Shown here one piece after another: positions 1 through 8,842 of a DNA stretch of 44,451 nt. Under the pieces are notes generated by a model, which saw only the letters and a list, made by a program, of their open reading frames with translations, ran no database searches and had not been told where the DNA came from. Numbering within the stretch: the stretch's first letter is position 1; each line of letters begins with the position of its first letter. Source of the DNA: a virus; the IMG/VR virus record IMGVR_UViG_3300020419_001420, positions 1-44,451 of that record; one strand, written 5' to 3'. Made by a program: the position numbers and the translations under genes.

Positions 1-18
1 TAACTCCGGGCAATTTAG

Positions 19-26
19 TATAAATA
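19..26 (+). promoter_or_regulatory. T4-like late promoter (TATAAATA)
   Basis: A perfect TATAAATA octamer lies 28 bases before the start codon of the first tail-fibre gene. In T4 and marine T4-like phages this motif, with one variable base, is the late promoter read by the phage sigma factor gp55. Its place before a virion structural gene fits late expression. A ribosome site (TAGGGG) lies between it and the ATG. The activity is inferred. Confidence 0.75.
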
Positions 27-54
27 CATGTAACACACGATTAGGGGTTAATAA

Positions 55-1536
55 ATGGCGTATATAATAAATTTAACTAACGGCACACAGTTAGCTTCGG
101 TTGAAGATGGCACTATAGACCAAAGCACCACACTAAAATTAGTGGGTAAAAACTATGCTGGTTATGGCGAAATCCAAAACGAAAACTTTGTGCATCTACT
201 GGAAAATTTTTCCAGTGCAAATCAACCTGCAAGTCCACTATCAGGACAGATATGGTTTGACAGTTCTGTAAAAAAACTAAAATTTTATGACGGAACTAAA
301 TTTAGAACAACAGGTGGTGCAGAAGTTTCAACTACCCAACCAGTAGGATTAACAACTGGTGATTTTTGGTGGGATACTACTAATAACCAATTATATGCTC
401 AAAACGACTCAGGTGGATTTGTCCTAATCGGTCCACAAAGCATTGGTACTACTGTTACTGCCATGGTGACAGGGCAAGTAAGAGATAATGCACAAACAAA
501 TAGAACTGTAATCAAAGGTACAGTCGATGACAATGTTGTGTTTATTATTAGTAATTCTGAATTCACTATTGATGCAACTGACCCTGCAAATGTTATATCA
601 GGATTTGATGTTGTACGACAAGGTTTAACATTAAGAAATACCACTTCTGCTACTAATGGAGTAACAGCAACAGCACATAGATTTTATGGTACTGCCACAA
701 ACGCTGATAGATTGAATGGTCAACCAGCTTCTAGCTATGCATTATCAGGAAACGCAAACTTTACAAGTACTGTAAGATTTGGTGATACAGGTTTTACTGT
801 AGGTGCGGCAAATGATTTAGCTGTTTTTATTGATTCTTCTGGTTCAGGTGACGAAGGAGTGATAGATAATACAGTTGGACAAAAAATAAGATTCAAAGTC
901 AAATCAAGTGCAGGTATTTCAACTGAACCATTCCATGTTCAGGCAGGAGGATTAATTCCTACGACAACTGCAACTTATGACATTGGTGATATAAACTACA
1001 AATTTAGAAATATCTATGCAAATTCATTTATTGGATTGGCAACAAATGCTACAAATTTACAAGTAGGTTCTAATTATAGAACTGGTGATGTTAATGCAAC
1101 AAATAATACCGTAGCAGTTAGAGATTCGAGTGGTAATATTGCCGCTAATACATTCAATGGTATAGCAACTTCAGCCAAATACGCTGACTTGGCAGAAAAA
1201 TACACTACGGATCAACATTATCCTGTAGGTACACTAATGGCAATTGGTGGTGATAAAGAAGCAACAGCAATTGATAAAACAGATGACACAGTTTGTATAG
1301 GAGTGATAAGTTCACAACCTGCATATTTAATGAATTCAGACTCAGATGGACAAGCAATAGCACTTGTTGGAAGGGTTCCAGTAAGGATTACTGGACCAGT
1401 CAAAAAAGGTCAAAAAGTTTTTGTTGCTCAAAACGGAACAGCTAGTGCAGAAGGTACAGGAAATATGATTGGTATAGCATTAGAGGATAATGAAAGACAT
1501 GAAGAGACACTAGTTGAGTGTATTTTAAAGTTATAA
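55..1536 (+). CDS. tail-fibre-like structural protein, 493 aa
   Basis: Virion structural protein of the marine T4-like tail-fibre kind, probably surface-exposed and used in host recognition. Near the N terminus there are two related beta motifs: GQIWFDSSVKKLKFYDGTKF at about residues 64-83, and a GDFWWDTTNNQLY version near 102-114. The middle is low-complexity and rich in Thr, Ala, Asn and Gly. The last about 120 residues (from 373, SAKYADLAEKY through GVISSQPAYLMN) resemble the C-terminal intramolecular-chaperone/autoprocessing domains (peptidase G2 type) of phage fibres and spikes. I see the similarity in the YADLAEKY and GVISSQPA segments but cannot name a catalytic residue. The ATG at 55 has the Shine-Dalgarno-like TAGGGG and the late promoter at 19-26. 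It is followed after 16 bases by a second structural gene. Class is fairly sure; exact fibre role is not. Confidence 0.8.
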   Translation: MAYIINLTNGTQLASVEDGTIDQSTTLKLVGKNYAGYGEIQNENFVHLLENFSSANQPASPLSGQIWFDSSVKKLKFYDGTKFRTTGGAEVSTTQPVGLTTGDFWWDTTNNQLYAQNDSGGFVLIGPQSIGTTVTAMVTGQVRDNAQTNRTVIKGTVDDNVVFIISNSEFTIDATDPANVISGFDVVRQGLTLRNTTSATNGVTATAHRFYGTATNADRLNGQPASSYALSGNANFTSTVRFGDTGFTVGAANDLAVFIDSSGSGDEGVIDNTVGQKIRFKVKSSAGISTEPFHVQAGGLIPTTTATYDIGDINYKFRNIYANSFIGLATNATNLQVGSNYRTGDVNATNNTVAVRDSSGNIAANTFNGIATSAKYADLAEKYTTDQHYPVGTLMAIGGDKEATAIDKTDDTVCIGVISSQPAYLMNSDSDGQAIALVGRVPVRITGPVKKGQKVFVAQNGTASAEGTGNMIGIALEDNERHEETLVECILKL

Positions 1537-1552
1537 AGTATAAGGAAGTATT

Positions 1553-2467
1553 ATGGCAGTAGGAGATACAATTACAGCGGCTCGTTACAACATTATACGA
1601 GCTCGAGTAGCTGGAATTTTAGGATTAGGTGCAGGTGATGAAGGTTATGGACAAGCTGTTGCTAGTGCAACTGTAGCCGCCGGTGCTACTGTAACTGCCG
1701 CACAGATGACAACTTTGTACAATGATATGGTAAAATGTCGTGTACATCAAACAGGATCTACACCAACAGAAATAGTAGCACCTGTAACTGGTAATACTAT
1801 CGAAGACAGTAACTCTACAAGTAAAAAAGGATATGTTGAATACGAAAATTTAAGTTTAACTTGTCAAACTGGTAGACTCAATGTAAGTGCGGGGAATTTA
1901 GGGCTTCAATCAGGAACAGAAAGTTCAAGATCATCTAGTTGGTCATCAGACATCAATCATACTGTGACAGTGACCTTTGGAGGATATTCAGTAACTAACG
2001 GAGATGGTACCGTAACAACGGTTAGTTCAAGCGATCACATGCGTGTATTTTTTAATGCAGGTGGTACTATATTATTCAGTGGTACAATTGGTTCAGGAAA
2101 TAGTGCAATAAACAATGACTGGCGTAACTTAATGACCTCAGTAGGTACTGTAGCTTTTGGTAGATCAACTACCTCTAATGGATCCACAGGAACATCATAC
2201 GGTTTTGCAAATTTACCTACAAGTTTTACTACAATTTTTAATAAAACTGCATCTGCATATAGCGATAACGATTATTTGATAGAAGGACAAAAAGTAGGTA
2301 ACGTATTGACATTTAGAATTACTTTCAATGAAGATAAAGGCGGAAATCCAAACTTTGATGAAGCTGTAACGGCAACAACAACCAGCACAGTACAACAGAA
2401 TCGTCCAAATAACACAAATGCTGTTAATATTACAGCACCAACTTTCCAGAACACAGACACCCTTTAG
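1553..2467 (+). CDS. phage structural protein, tail-fibre associated, 304 aa
   Basis: Probable virion protein. The N terminus (MAVGDTITAARYNIIRARVAGILG, about residues 1-24) is helical. It is followed by an Ala/Thr/Gly-rich stretch and then a Ser/Thr/Asn-rich beta-type body with patterns such as SSDHMRVFFNAGGTILFSG, typical of marine phage fibre or adhesin domains. There is no signal peptide or membrane segment. The ATG has a good ribosome site (AAGGAAG) and follows the fibre gene by 16 bases, so both are probably co-transcribed from the late promoter at 19. No enzymatic motif was found. The structural assignment rests on composition and position. Confidence 0.65.
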   Translation: MAVGDTITAARYNIIRARVAGILGLGAGDEGYGQAVASATVAAGATVTAAQMTTLYNDMVKCRVHQTGSTPTEIVAPVTGNTIEDSNSTSKKGYVEYENLSLTCQTGRLNVSAGNLGLQSGTESSRSSSWSSDINHTVTVTFGGYSVTNGDGTVTTVSSSDHMRVFFNAGGTILFSGTIGSGNSAINNDWRNLMTSVGTVAFGRSTTSNGSTGTSYGFANLPTSFTTIFNKTASAYSDNDYLIEGQKVGNVLTFRITFNEDKGGNPNFDEAVTATTTSTVQQNRPNNTNAVNITAPTFQNTDTL

Positions 2468-2502
2468 GATTAAATAGTTATACAATAACTAGGAGTATAA
2501 CT

Positions 2503-2850
2503 ATGGATGAATCATTAGAGAAAGCACTTGATTTTTCTAATTATATGATTACCTTCAATAACCAAAAAAGGATTATCCATGAAGAATACATGGAGGATTT
2601 GGTTGTATATCAGTTTGGAGGCAAGTTTACAGTAACCAAAGAACTAATTTCTTTTGTAGGCAACATACTTGATCAAGATAATTCTAAAACTGTCCTAATA
2701 GACGATAACAACACTCCTATTCTGATTGAAGACCTATCAACATTTATGTATGATATCAAAGGTTGCTACGGAACAGCTTCTGCAAAGTATTATGAGAAAT
2801 ATAAGAAGATGGTTAGCAAACGAAATGTGGAAAGTATAGTTGATGTCTAA
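2503..2850 (+). CDS. conserved-type phage hypothetical protein, 115 aa
   Basis: Small soluble acidic protein (MDESLEKALDFSNYMITFNN...) with no family I can name. It has a mixed alpha/beta pattern and no transmembrane segment. The start is supported by an AGGAG ribosome site at 2491-2495, seven bases before the ATG. Its 3' end overlaps the first glycosyltransferase-like gene by 8 bases. It therefore marks the join between the tail-fibre genes and the accessory island, and could belong to either. Confidence 0.6.
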   Translation: MDESLEKALDFSNYMITFNNQKRIIHEEYMEDLVVYQFGGKFTVTKELISFVGNILDQDNSKTVLIDDNNTPILIEDLSTFMYDIKGCYGTASAKYYEKYKKMVSKRNVESIVDV

Positions 2851-3676
2851 TGGTGTATTATGTTTTGCTAATAACAATGGAAAAGTTGACTATTTAAAAC
2901 AAGCAATATTTCTAGCTACCCGTGTTAAAAAATATTTACAACTACCTATTTCATTAGTGACATCAAATAAAAAAGACTTTGATCATTTGTATTCAGATCA
3001 ACGCGATTTATTTGACAAAATAATAGAAAGTGACAGTCAAGATCATAATTCTAAACGATATTATGACGGAAGTAATCACTACGAAACCTTACAATTTAAA
3101 AATGCAGGCCGTATAGACAGCTTTGATATTACACCCTATGATAAAACACTAGTATTGGACACTGACTATGTAATTTGTAATGAAAGTTTTAAAAAAGCAT
3201 TTGAGTCGGTAGCAGATTTTCAAATTTATAGACATGGAATAGATTTGTGTGATTGGAGAAAGTTACCAGAATTTAAATATATCAATGATACAGGTATAGC
3301 TTTTTATTGGGCTACTTGTTTTTGCTTTGCAAAAACCAAAGAAACAAAGATATTTTTTGATTTGATGAAACATATAAAAAATAATTGGCTTCACTATTCA
3401 CAAGTTTACAATTTAGGAAGCAGAAATTTTCGTAATGATCATATTTTCAGTATAGCTATTCATATAATGAACGGATTTCAAGAAGGAGAATGGGCAAAAA
3501 CTTTACCAGGAACAATGTTTTATACTCTTGATAGAGATTTAATTTATAAGTTAAATGAAGATAACTTGACTTTCTTGGTTGAAAAGGAAAATAGATCAGG
3601 AGAATACACTTTGGTGTCAACAAATAAATCTAATGTTCATGTGATGAATAAATTTAGTTTGGCAAGAGTATTATGA
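2843..3676 (+). CDS. glycosyltransferase-like protein (GT-A, DxD), 277 aa
   Basis: Probable nucleotide-sugar-dependent glycosyltransferase of the GT-A fold. A Rossmann-like N terminus (GVLCFANNNGKVDYLKQAI) leads to ITPYDKTLVLDTDYVI, in which Asp-Thr-Asp at residues 106-108 is the metal/nucleotide-sugar DxD motif. The next gene is a paralogue with the same TPY..T-VLDTD block. I start at the ATG at 2843 and not at the in-frame TTG three bases upstream. The gene overlaps its upstream neighbour by 8 bases and the next gene by ATGA. It begins the long plus-strand island. The acceptor is unknown: a virion protein, host glycan or small molecule are all possible. Confidence 0.7.
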   Translation: MSNGVLCFANNNGKVDYLKQAIFLATRVKKYLQLPISLVTSNKKDFDHLYSDQRDLFDKIIESDSQDHNSKRYYDGSNHYETLQFKNAGRIDSFDITPYDKTLVLDTDYVICNESFKKAFESVADFQIYRHGIDLCDWRKLPEFKYINDTGIAFYWATCFCFAKTKETKIFFDLMKHIKNNWLHYSQVYNLGSRNFRNDHIFSIAIHIMNGFQEGEWAKTLPGTMFYTLDRDLIYKLNEDNLTFLVEKENRSGEYTLVSTNKSNVHVMNKFSLARVL

Positions 3677-4515
3677 AGCAAGGTTACTTAATAGTTGCTA
3701 GTGGTAAAGATTATGTAAAGCAGGCTTGTCTGTGTGCTATGAGTATAAAACATACACAAACAATCAAAAACGTTTCAATTGTTACTAATGATACAGTTCC
3801 TAAAAAATATCAATCTTTATTTGATAAAATTATTGAAATACCTTGGATTGTAGATGGAGACGATACTTATTATTTGACCGAACAAAGATGGAAAGCATTT
3901 CATGTCACTCCATATAAGGAAACAATAGTATTAGATACTGACATGTTATTTTTAAGTGACGTAAGTCATTGGTGGAATATACTTGATAGATATGATGTAT
4001 TTTTAACAAGTAAAGTTTTTACTTATAGAAATCAAGAAGTTACAAGTGATTTTTATAGAAAAGCATTTGTTGAAAATAAATTACCTAATTTATATTGTGG
4101 TATACATTATTTTAAACAAAACGACATAGCACTGAATTATTATAAACAATTAGAGAATGTATGCCATAATCATATAGATTATTATAACAGATTTGTAAAA
4201 AAATCAAAACCAAAAGTTACTAATGCAAAAGGAGAAACATTTATATTATCTAGTATGGATATAAATCATGCAATTACGTCTTTACATTTAAATTTAAAAA
4301 ATATTACAAACAATTCTGTAAATTTTATTCACATGAAAAGTAAAGCACAGAATGTAGATAGTATAGGATTAGATTGGACGAACAATATTCCTTATTATAT
4401 TACAGATGATTTAGAATTAAAAGTTGGAAACTATTTACAAAAAGGCGTTTTCCATTATACTGAAAACAAGTTTTGTAAAGATACGATAAAAAAGTACGAA
4501 AGCAAAATTCTATGA
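3673..4515 (+). CDS. glycosyltransferase-like protein (GT-A, DxD), 280 aa
   Basis: Second GT-A-like glycosyltransferase, paralogous to the gene before it. The N terminus YLIVASGKDYVKQACLCAMSI is followed at about residues 79-94 by TPYKETIVLDTDMLFL, with the DTD metal-binding motif at 88-90. Length and block order match the upstream paralogue. The ATG overlaps the upstream TGA (ATGA), and its own TGA overlaps the next ATG the same way, so translation is probably coupled. The C-terminal half is very AT-rich and Asn/Lys-rich. The sugar donor and acceptor cannot be told. Confidence 0.7.
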   Translation: MKQGYLIVASGKDYVKQACLCAMSIKHTQTIKNVSIVTNDTVPKKYQSLFDKIIEIPWIVDGDDTYYLTEQRWKAFHVTPYKETIVLDTDMLFLSDVSHWWNILDRYDVFLTSKVFTYRNQEVTSDFYRKAFVENKLPNLYCGIHYFKQNDIALNYYKQLENVCHNHIDYYNRFVKKSKPKVTNAKGETFILSSMDINHAITSLHLNLKNITNNSVNFIHMKSKAQNVDSIGLDWTNNIPYYITDDLELKVGNYLQKGVFHYTENKFCKDTIKKYESKIL

Positions 4516-5060
4516 AACATGTAAAAGTAGAAATAAAACAATATATTTCTTTTGATCAAAAGACAGGAAAAATTTTTGGTATAGGACCTTCTATAATAGA
4601 AGGTAAAAATTATATAGAAGCGACAGAAAAAGAAGTTGAACCAATTAAAACACTTAAAGCAAAAATGACAGATTATTTGGTTGTGTACAATAGAAAAATA
4701 AAACAATTTAAACTTAAGAAAATTACAGTTTTAGAAGAAGATACTCTGTATCAAAAAATTCCAAAATTATCTAAAAAATCTGATTACGATGTATTATTAA
4801 ATATTGACAAAAAGGCTAAAAAATGTTATATTAATACAAATAATGATCTAATCGATATTATGGAAAAAACAAATATCGATATAAACAAACAGGTTACTTT
4901 TAGTTTTACAAAAAAAGGTGATCCACATATTCTTTATGACATGGTTACTTTTAATTTAATGGAAAAAACTAAAAAACCTTTGAAAATAAAAAACAAATAT
5001 GATATCTACACAAAGGTTGATATGGCTAGTTGTGTGTATGGAGAAGTAAATGAAAGTTAA
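4512..5060 (+). CDS. unknown lysine-rich protein, 182 aa
   Basis: I do not recognise this protein. It is Lys-rich and largely beta/alpha, with a start-like segment VEIKQYISFDQKTGKIFGIG and a central VVYNRKIKQFKLKKI. No signal peptide, membrane helix or catalytic motif is visible. The coding DNA is conspicuously AT-rich even for this window. It overlaps the genes on both sides (4 bases upstream, 11 downstream), so it is expressed with the glycosyltransferase-like genes. It could be a carrier or scaffold for them, but nothing in the sequence shows this. Confidence 0.55.
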   Translation: MKHVKVEIKQYISFDQKTGKIFGIGPSIIEGKNYIEATEKEVEPIKTLKAKMTDYLVVYNRKIKQFKLKKITVLEEDTLYQKIPKLSKKSDYDVLLNIDKKAKKCYINTNNDLIDIMEKTNIDINKQVTFSFTKKGDPHILYDMVTFNLMEKTKKPLKIKNKYDIYTKVDMASCVYGEVNES

Positions 5061-5970
5061 AATTGCAGAACTTGATATTATCTATTTAAGTTATGATGAG
5101 CCTAATGCAGAAAAAAATTATGCTGACTTGCTTACAAAGGTTCCTTGGGCAAAAAGAGTCCATGGAGTAAAAGGGTCAGATGCGGCCCATAAAGCATGTG
5201 CAAGATTAAGTGACACAGATAGATTTGTAACAGTAGACGGCGATAATACTGTAAGGCCGGAGTTTATAAATCAAGTTTTAGACTTTGACGAACATACAGA
5301 TTTAGCAAGTAGCGTTATAAGTTGGTGTGGAAGAAATACAATAAACGGTTTACTTTACGGAAATGGTGGACTAAAATGTTGGCCTAAAGAATTTGTTTTA
5401 AATATGAAAACTCATGAAAATGCAGAAGCTGATAATCCACATGCACAGGTTGATTTTTGTTGGGACATACAATATATTCAACAGAATAGTTGTTATAGTG
5501 ATGTGCATAATAACGAAACACCACACCAAGCCTGGAGAGCTGGTTTCAGAGAAGGCGTAAAGATGGCTCTAGATAGAGGAGTTAAACCATCACATGAAGA
5601 ATTTTTAAAAGGACATTGGAAAAATTTACATAGACTTTGGATCTGGTTAATGGTAGGATCAGATATAAAAAATGGATACTGGGCTATTGCAGGAGCAAGA
5701 GAAGGATTAGCAATGACAATGTTAACAGATTGGGATTATGTAAATGTAAGAGATTTTGATCATCTAAATGAACTTTGGGCAGATAGAGATGAAATGCCAG
5801 AAGATGTATTACATACAGAAATATTTAATCATGGTAGTGATTTAGTGGATAAATTAGGAATACCTATTGCTGTGCAACCACTTAATGAAGAACAGAGTGC
5901 CTTTTTTAAAACTGTGTATCAAAATCCAGCTAGGAGTAGCAGTCAACAATTTGTGATTGACGTGGAATAA
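5050..5970 (+). CDS. GT-A-like glycosyltransferase family protein with DGDN motif, 306 aa
   Basis: Probable GT-A-type glycosyltransferase of a phage family marked by the N-terminal block LDIIYLSYDEPNAEKNYADL and, at residues 63-66, Asp-Gly-Asp-Asn (RFVTVDGDNTVRP), which sits where GT-A enzymes carry the DxD motif. A C-terminal domain after about residue 190 (WKNLHRLWIWLMVGSD) is shared in shortened form with the paralogue at 7333. The ATG lies inside the end of the previous gene. The two paralogues flank a radical-SAM gene, which suggests joint work on one substrate. The glycosyltransferase label rests on the fold-like pattern and is not certain. Confidence 0.6.
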   Translation: MKVKIAELDIIYLSYDEPNAEKNYADLLTKVPWAKRVHGVKGSDAAHKACARLSDTDRFVTVDGDNTVRPEFINQVLDFDEHTDLASSVISWCGRNTINGLLYGNGGLKCWPKEFVLNMKTHENAEADNPHAQVDFCWDIQYIQQNSCYSDVHNNETPHQAWRAGFREGVKMALDRGVKPSHEEFLKGHWKNLHRLWIWLMVGSDIKNGYWAIAGAREGLAMTMLTDWDYVNVRDFDHLNELWADRDEMPEDVLHTEIFNHGSDLVDKLGIPIAVQPLNEEQSAFFKTVYQNPARSSSQQFVIDVE

Positions 5971-5971
5971 A

Positions 5972-7345
5972 ATGACATTTGAATGGCAAGAACCTGAACA
6001 TGTTCTAGATAAGTTGAACTCTGTTGGCTGTGGCTTTTGCCTAGCGAAATGGACACAGGTTACTATGCACCTTGGATCAGGACTTACACATAGTTGTCAT
6101 CACCCTAAAGCACATCCGATAGATTTAAATGATCTTGCTACAAACCCTGGAGCTTTACACAACACAGGATTCAAAAAAAACGTTAGAAAACAAATGCTCA
6201 GAGGTGAACGTCCTGGAGAATGTGATTACTGTTGGCGTATTGAAGACAATACAGGTATGTACAGTGACAGAACTTGGAAAAGTAGGGATCCTTTTAGTTG
6301 GCCAGATTTTGATTCTATATCGAAAATGACCGGAGATGAAGATGTGTATCCAAGATATGTTGAAGTTAGCTTTAGTAATGTTTGTAATTTTAAATGTGGG
6401 TATTGTGGCCCAGCGTTTAGTAGTAAATGGGGAGATGAAATAAAAAAAGATGGCCCATATACTTTCAGCATGATTAATTGGAGATATAATCAACCTACAG
6501 ATCATCAAGCACAGATTCCACAAAGGGAACATAACCCATACATAGAAGCTTTCTGGAAGTGGTTTCCAGAAGCAGTAAAACACATGCACACCTTTAGAAT
6601 TACTGGTGGCGAACCTTTAATGAGTAAAGATACTATCAAGGTAATGGATTATTTACTTGAGAATCCACAACCTAACTTAGAGCTATCAATCAACAGTAAT
6701 GCATGTCCTCCAGGAAATAAATGGGTTGAATTCGTAGATAAAGTTAAAATTTTAGAAGATAAAAAATGTATAAAACAATTTATATTATTTGTTAGTGCAG
6801 AAAGCAAAGGAGCACAAGCCGAGTACAATAGGTTTGGTATGGATTGGAAAATGTTTACAAATAATGTTGATTACTTTTTAAAAACAACAAAGGGTATTTG
6901 TAGTTTTATGAGTGCATTCAATGTTTTAAGTATTCCTAGCTTTTTTAATTTTTTGCAGTACGTATCAGATTTAAAAGATCAATTCGTAATTAAGGAACCA
7001 CAATTTCAAAGAGTAATTATAGACACGCCATACGTAAGAAGTCCTGGATTCTTAGACGCAAAAATTGCCACACACGATCTTGTAGAGAAATACCTATATC
7101 CTTGTATTCCCTTTATGCAAAAAAATAGTTTTACCGATAGAGAAGTTCAAAAGATGGATAGAATAGTAAAAGACTTAGATGTAAGGAATAACAAACCAGA
7201 AGAGTTTGAAAGAGAAGCAGTTGAAGGAAGACGCATGTTTTATGAATGGATTCAACAATATGACAAAAGACGTGGCACTGATTTTTTAAAAACATTTCCT
7301 GAAATGAATAAATTTTATGAGGATTGTAAAGCATGTATGATATAA
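5972..7345 (+). CDS. radical SAM protein with N-terminal twitch-like domain, 457 aa
   Basis: Radical S-adenosylmethionine enzyme. The CxxxCxxC [4Fe-4S] motif is C138, C142, C145 (SNVCNFKCGYCGP), followed by an S-adenosylmethionine-binding FRITGGEPLM block. Before this core lies a Cys-rich domain (C20, C23, C42, then C84 and C87 in RPGECDYCW) that matches the N-terminal twitch domain of the 'twitch domain-containing radical SAM' proteins; in that class it should hold an auxiliary iron-sulfur cluster. Such enzymes mostly modify peptides or proteins, but the substrate here is unknown. I start at ATG 5972 because the longer frame begins with a TTG inside the previous gene. It lies between two paralogous glycosyltransferase-like genes. 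Confidence 0.82.
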   Translation: MTFEWQEPEHVLDKLNSVGCGFCLAKWTQVTMHLGSGLTHSCHHPKAHPIDLNDLATNPGALHNTGFKKNVRKQMLRGERPGECDYCWRIEDNTGMYSDRTWKSRDPFSWPDFDSISKMTGDEDVYPRYVEVSFSNVCNFKCGYCGPAFSSKWGDEIKKDGPYTFSMINWRYNQPTDHQAQIPQREHNPYIEAFWKWFPEAVKHMHTFRITGGEPLMSKDTIKVMDYLLENPQPNLELSINSNACPPGNKWVEFVDKVKILEDKKCIKQFILFVSAESKGAQAEYNRFGMDWKMFTNNVDYFLKTTKGICSFMSAFNVLSIPSFFNFLQYVSDLKDQFVIKEPQFQRVIIDTPYVRSPGFLDAKIATHDLVEKYLYPCIPFMQKNSFTDREVQKMDRIVKDLDVRNNKPEEFEREAVEGRRMFYEWIQQYDKRRGTDFLKTFPEMNKFYEDCKACMI

Positions 7346-8019
7346 TCTTTATAAGTTATTACGAACCAAACGCAGAGAAAAATTTTAAAAATCTATATCA
7401 AAGATTTAATCAAGTAGGATTGTATGGAGAAAGAGTAAAACGTGTTACCAATATAAAAGGAATTCATAACGCACATGTTGAAGCGGCAAAAAAATCAAGC
7501 ACAGATTATTTTTTTGTTGTAGACGGTGATGCTGTGATAGTAGATGATTTTGATTTTTCTTATACTACCAAGGAAAAAGATGTTGTACATGTTTATAGAT
7601 GCATGAATCCTATTAATGATTTAGTATACGGATACGGAGGAGTAAAACTGTTTCCTACAACTTTAACAATTAAGATGGATACTAATACGAATGACATGAC
7701 TACAAGTATATCAAAAAAATTTAAATTAATTAATGAAATATCAAATATTACAGCATTTAATACAGATCCGTTTAACACATGGAAAAGTGCTTTTAGAGAA
7801 TGTGCAAAATTATCAAGCAAAACTATAGACAGACAAAAAGAGGAGGAAACAAATGAAAGACTTAAAACTTGGACAACCGTGGGACACGATAGATTATATG
7901 GCAAATACGCTTTGGCAGGCGCTACCGCTGGTATGGAGTTTGGCGTTTCTAGCAGGGCTAATCTGGGGCTAATAAATGACTTTGATTGGTTAAAGGAGCA
8001 ATTTAATGCAAACACATAA
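7333..8019 (+). CDS. GT-A-like glycosyltransferase family protein, short paralogue, 228 aa
   Basis: Shorter paralogue of the protein at 5050. It shares the opening block (YDIIFISYYEPNAEKN) and the Asp-Gly-Asp motif at residues 64-66 (FFVVDGDAVIVDDF), and the later GGVKLFP and TAGMEFG elements. About 80 residues of C-terminal sequence are missing relative to the paralogue, yet both ends look natural, so this is a shorter family member and not a broken gene. The ATG overlaps the upstream radical-SAM gene by 13 bases. Probable sugar transferase on the same unknown acceptor. Confidence 0.58.
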   Translation: MYDIIFISYYEPNAEKNFKNLYQRFNQVGLYGERVKRVTNIKGIHNAHVEAAKKSSTDYFFVVDGDAVIVDDFDFSYTTKEKDVVHVYRCMNPINDLVYGYGGVKLFPTTLTIKMDTNTNDMTTSISKKFKLINEISNITAFNTDPFNTWKSAFRECAKLSSKTIDRQKEEETNERLKTWTTVGHDRLYGKYALAGATAGMEFGVSSRANLGLINDFDWLKEQFNANT

Positions 8020-8842
8020 AATTTTAGATAGGATAGAATTACTTTTTCCTTTGAATAGCCAAGTAGCAGATTTACGTAGATCATTTATAGATAAAGACTT
8101 ACATAGTATTTTTAGGCTTATGAATGATAAAAATAAAGAACATCTAAGAAAAATAATTCTTGAAAACAATCAATGGAGCCTATGGAAAATTCTAGATAGT
8201 TATGTAGATACAAGATTTATACAAGCTCTAAAATCTTTTGAGGTGAATGAAATAAAATATGATGAAGATTGTTTAAGCAAAGGACAAATCAAAAGCAAAA
8301 TGTGGCTTATACAAGAATTGAAAAATTTGAATTTGGATCTTGGTGTTGTGTTCTTGTGTGCAGGTTGGTATGGAACTTTAGCTACAATGATTTTTGAAAG
8401 TAAAATAAATGTTACTAAAATAAGAAGTTTTGATATTGATAAATCTTGTAGACAAATTGCAGAAATTTTTAACAAGCCTTGGGTGTTAGAGGACTGGCTG
8501 TTTAAACCAGTAACACAAGATATTCATGATATAGATTTTAATTCGCATGACTATACTGTAACAAGAGCAGACGGTACACAATGTTCTTTGACTGATACAC
8601 CAGATACAGTTATAAACACCAGCTGTGAGCATATTGAGAATTTTTCTCAATGGTATGACAAAATACCAAAAGGAAAACTTGTTGTGTTGCAATCTAATGA
8701 TTATAGTGATGTGATAGAACATGTTAACTGTAGCATGGATGAAAAAAGTTTTTCGGAACATGCACCTATGGAAACAACACTTTATTTAGGCACATTAGAT
8801 CTAGATAAGTACAGTAGGTTTATGAAGATCGGAATAAAATAA
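8006..8842 (+). CDS. class I S-adenosylmethionine methyltransferase-like protein, 278 aa
   Basis: Probable methyltransferase. The core starts near residue 114 with VVFLCAGWYGTLATMIF, a variant of glycine-rich motif I. Next comes IRSFDIDKSCRQIAE, where D143 is the acidic residue expected to bind the S-adenosylmethionine ribose. A later segment, PDTVINTSCEHIENFSQWYDKIPKGKLVVLQ, has the usual strand-4/strand-5 layout. The first about 110 residues form a separate helical domain. The start (ATG 8006) overlaps the previous gene by 14 bases. Motif I is divergent (CAGWYG instead of GxGxG), so activity is probable but not certain. Neighbours point to modification of the same substrate as the glycosyltransferases. 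Confidence 0.68.
   Translation: MQTHKILDRIELLFPLNSQVADLRRSFIDKDLHSIFRLMNDKNKEHLRKIILENNQWSLWKILDSYVDTRFIQALKSFEVNEIKYDEDCLSKGQIKSKMWLIQELKNLNLDLGVVFLCAGWYGTLATMIFESKINVTKIRSFDIDKSCRQIAEIFNKPWVLEDWLFKPVTQDIHDIDFNSHDYTVTRADGTQCSLTDTPDTVINTSCEHIENFSQWYDKIPKGKLVVLQSNDYSDVIEHVNCSMDEKSFSEHAPMETTLYLGTLDLDKYSRFMKIGIK

Noticed and set aside
2476-2490. Small hairpin AGTTAT-ACA-ATAACT before the gene at 2503
   Set aside because: Only a 6-bp AT-rich stem without a following T-run, and directly next to the ribosome site; too weak to call a terminator.
4512-5060. The unknown Lys-rich protein as a RiPP-type precursor for the radical-SAM enzymes
   Set aside because: At 182 residues with no leader/core pattern, Cys-rich core or repeats it does not look like a precursor; no other short precursor-like frame was found beside the radical-SAM genes.
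6155-6589. Minus-strand frame of 144 codons inside the radical-SAM gene at 5972
   Set aside because: Antisense to the CxxxCxxC region of a clear radical-SAM protein; no motif or start signal of its own.
7593-8084. Minus-strand frame of 163 codons across the 7333/8006 junction
   Set aside because: Antisense to two recognisable genes, hydrophobic composition typical of the reverse strand of AT-rich genes, no ribosome site.
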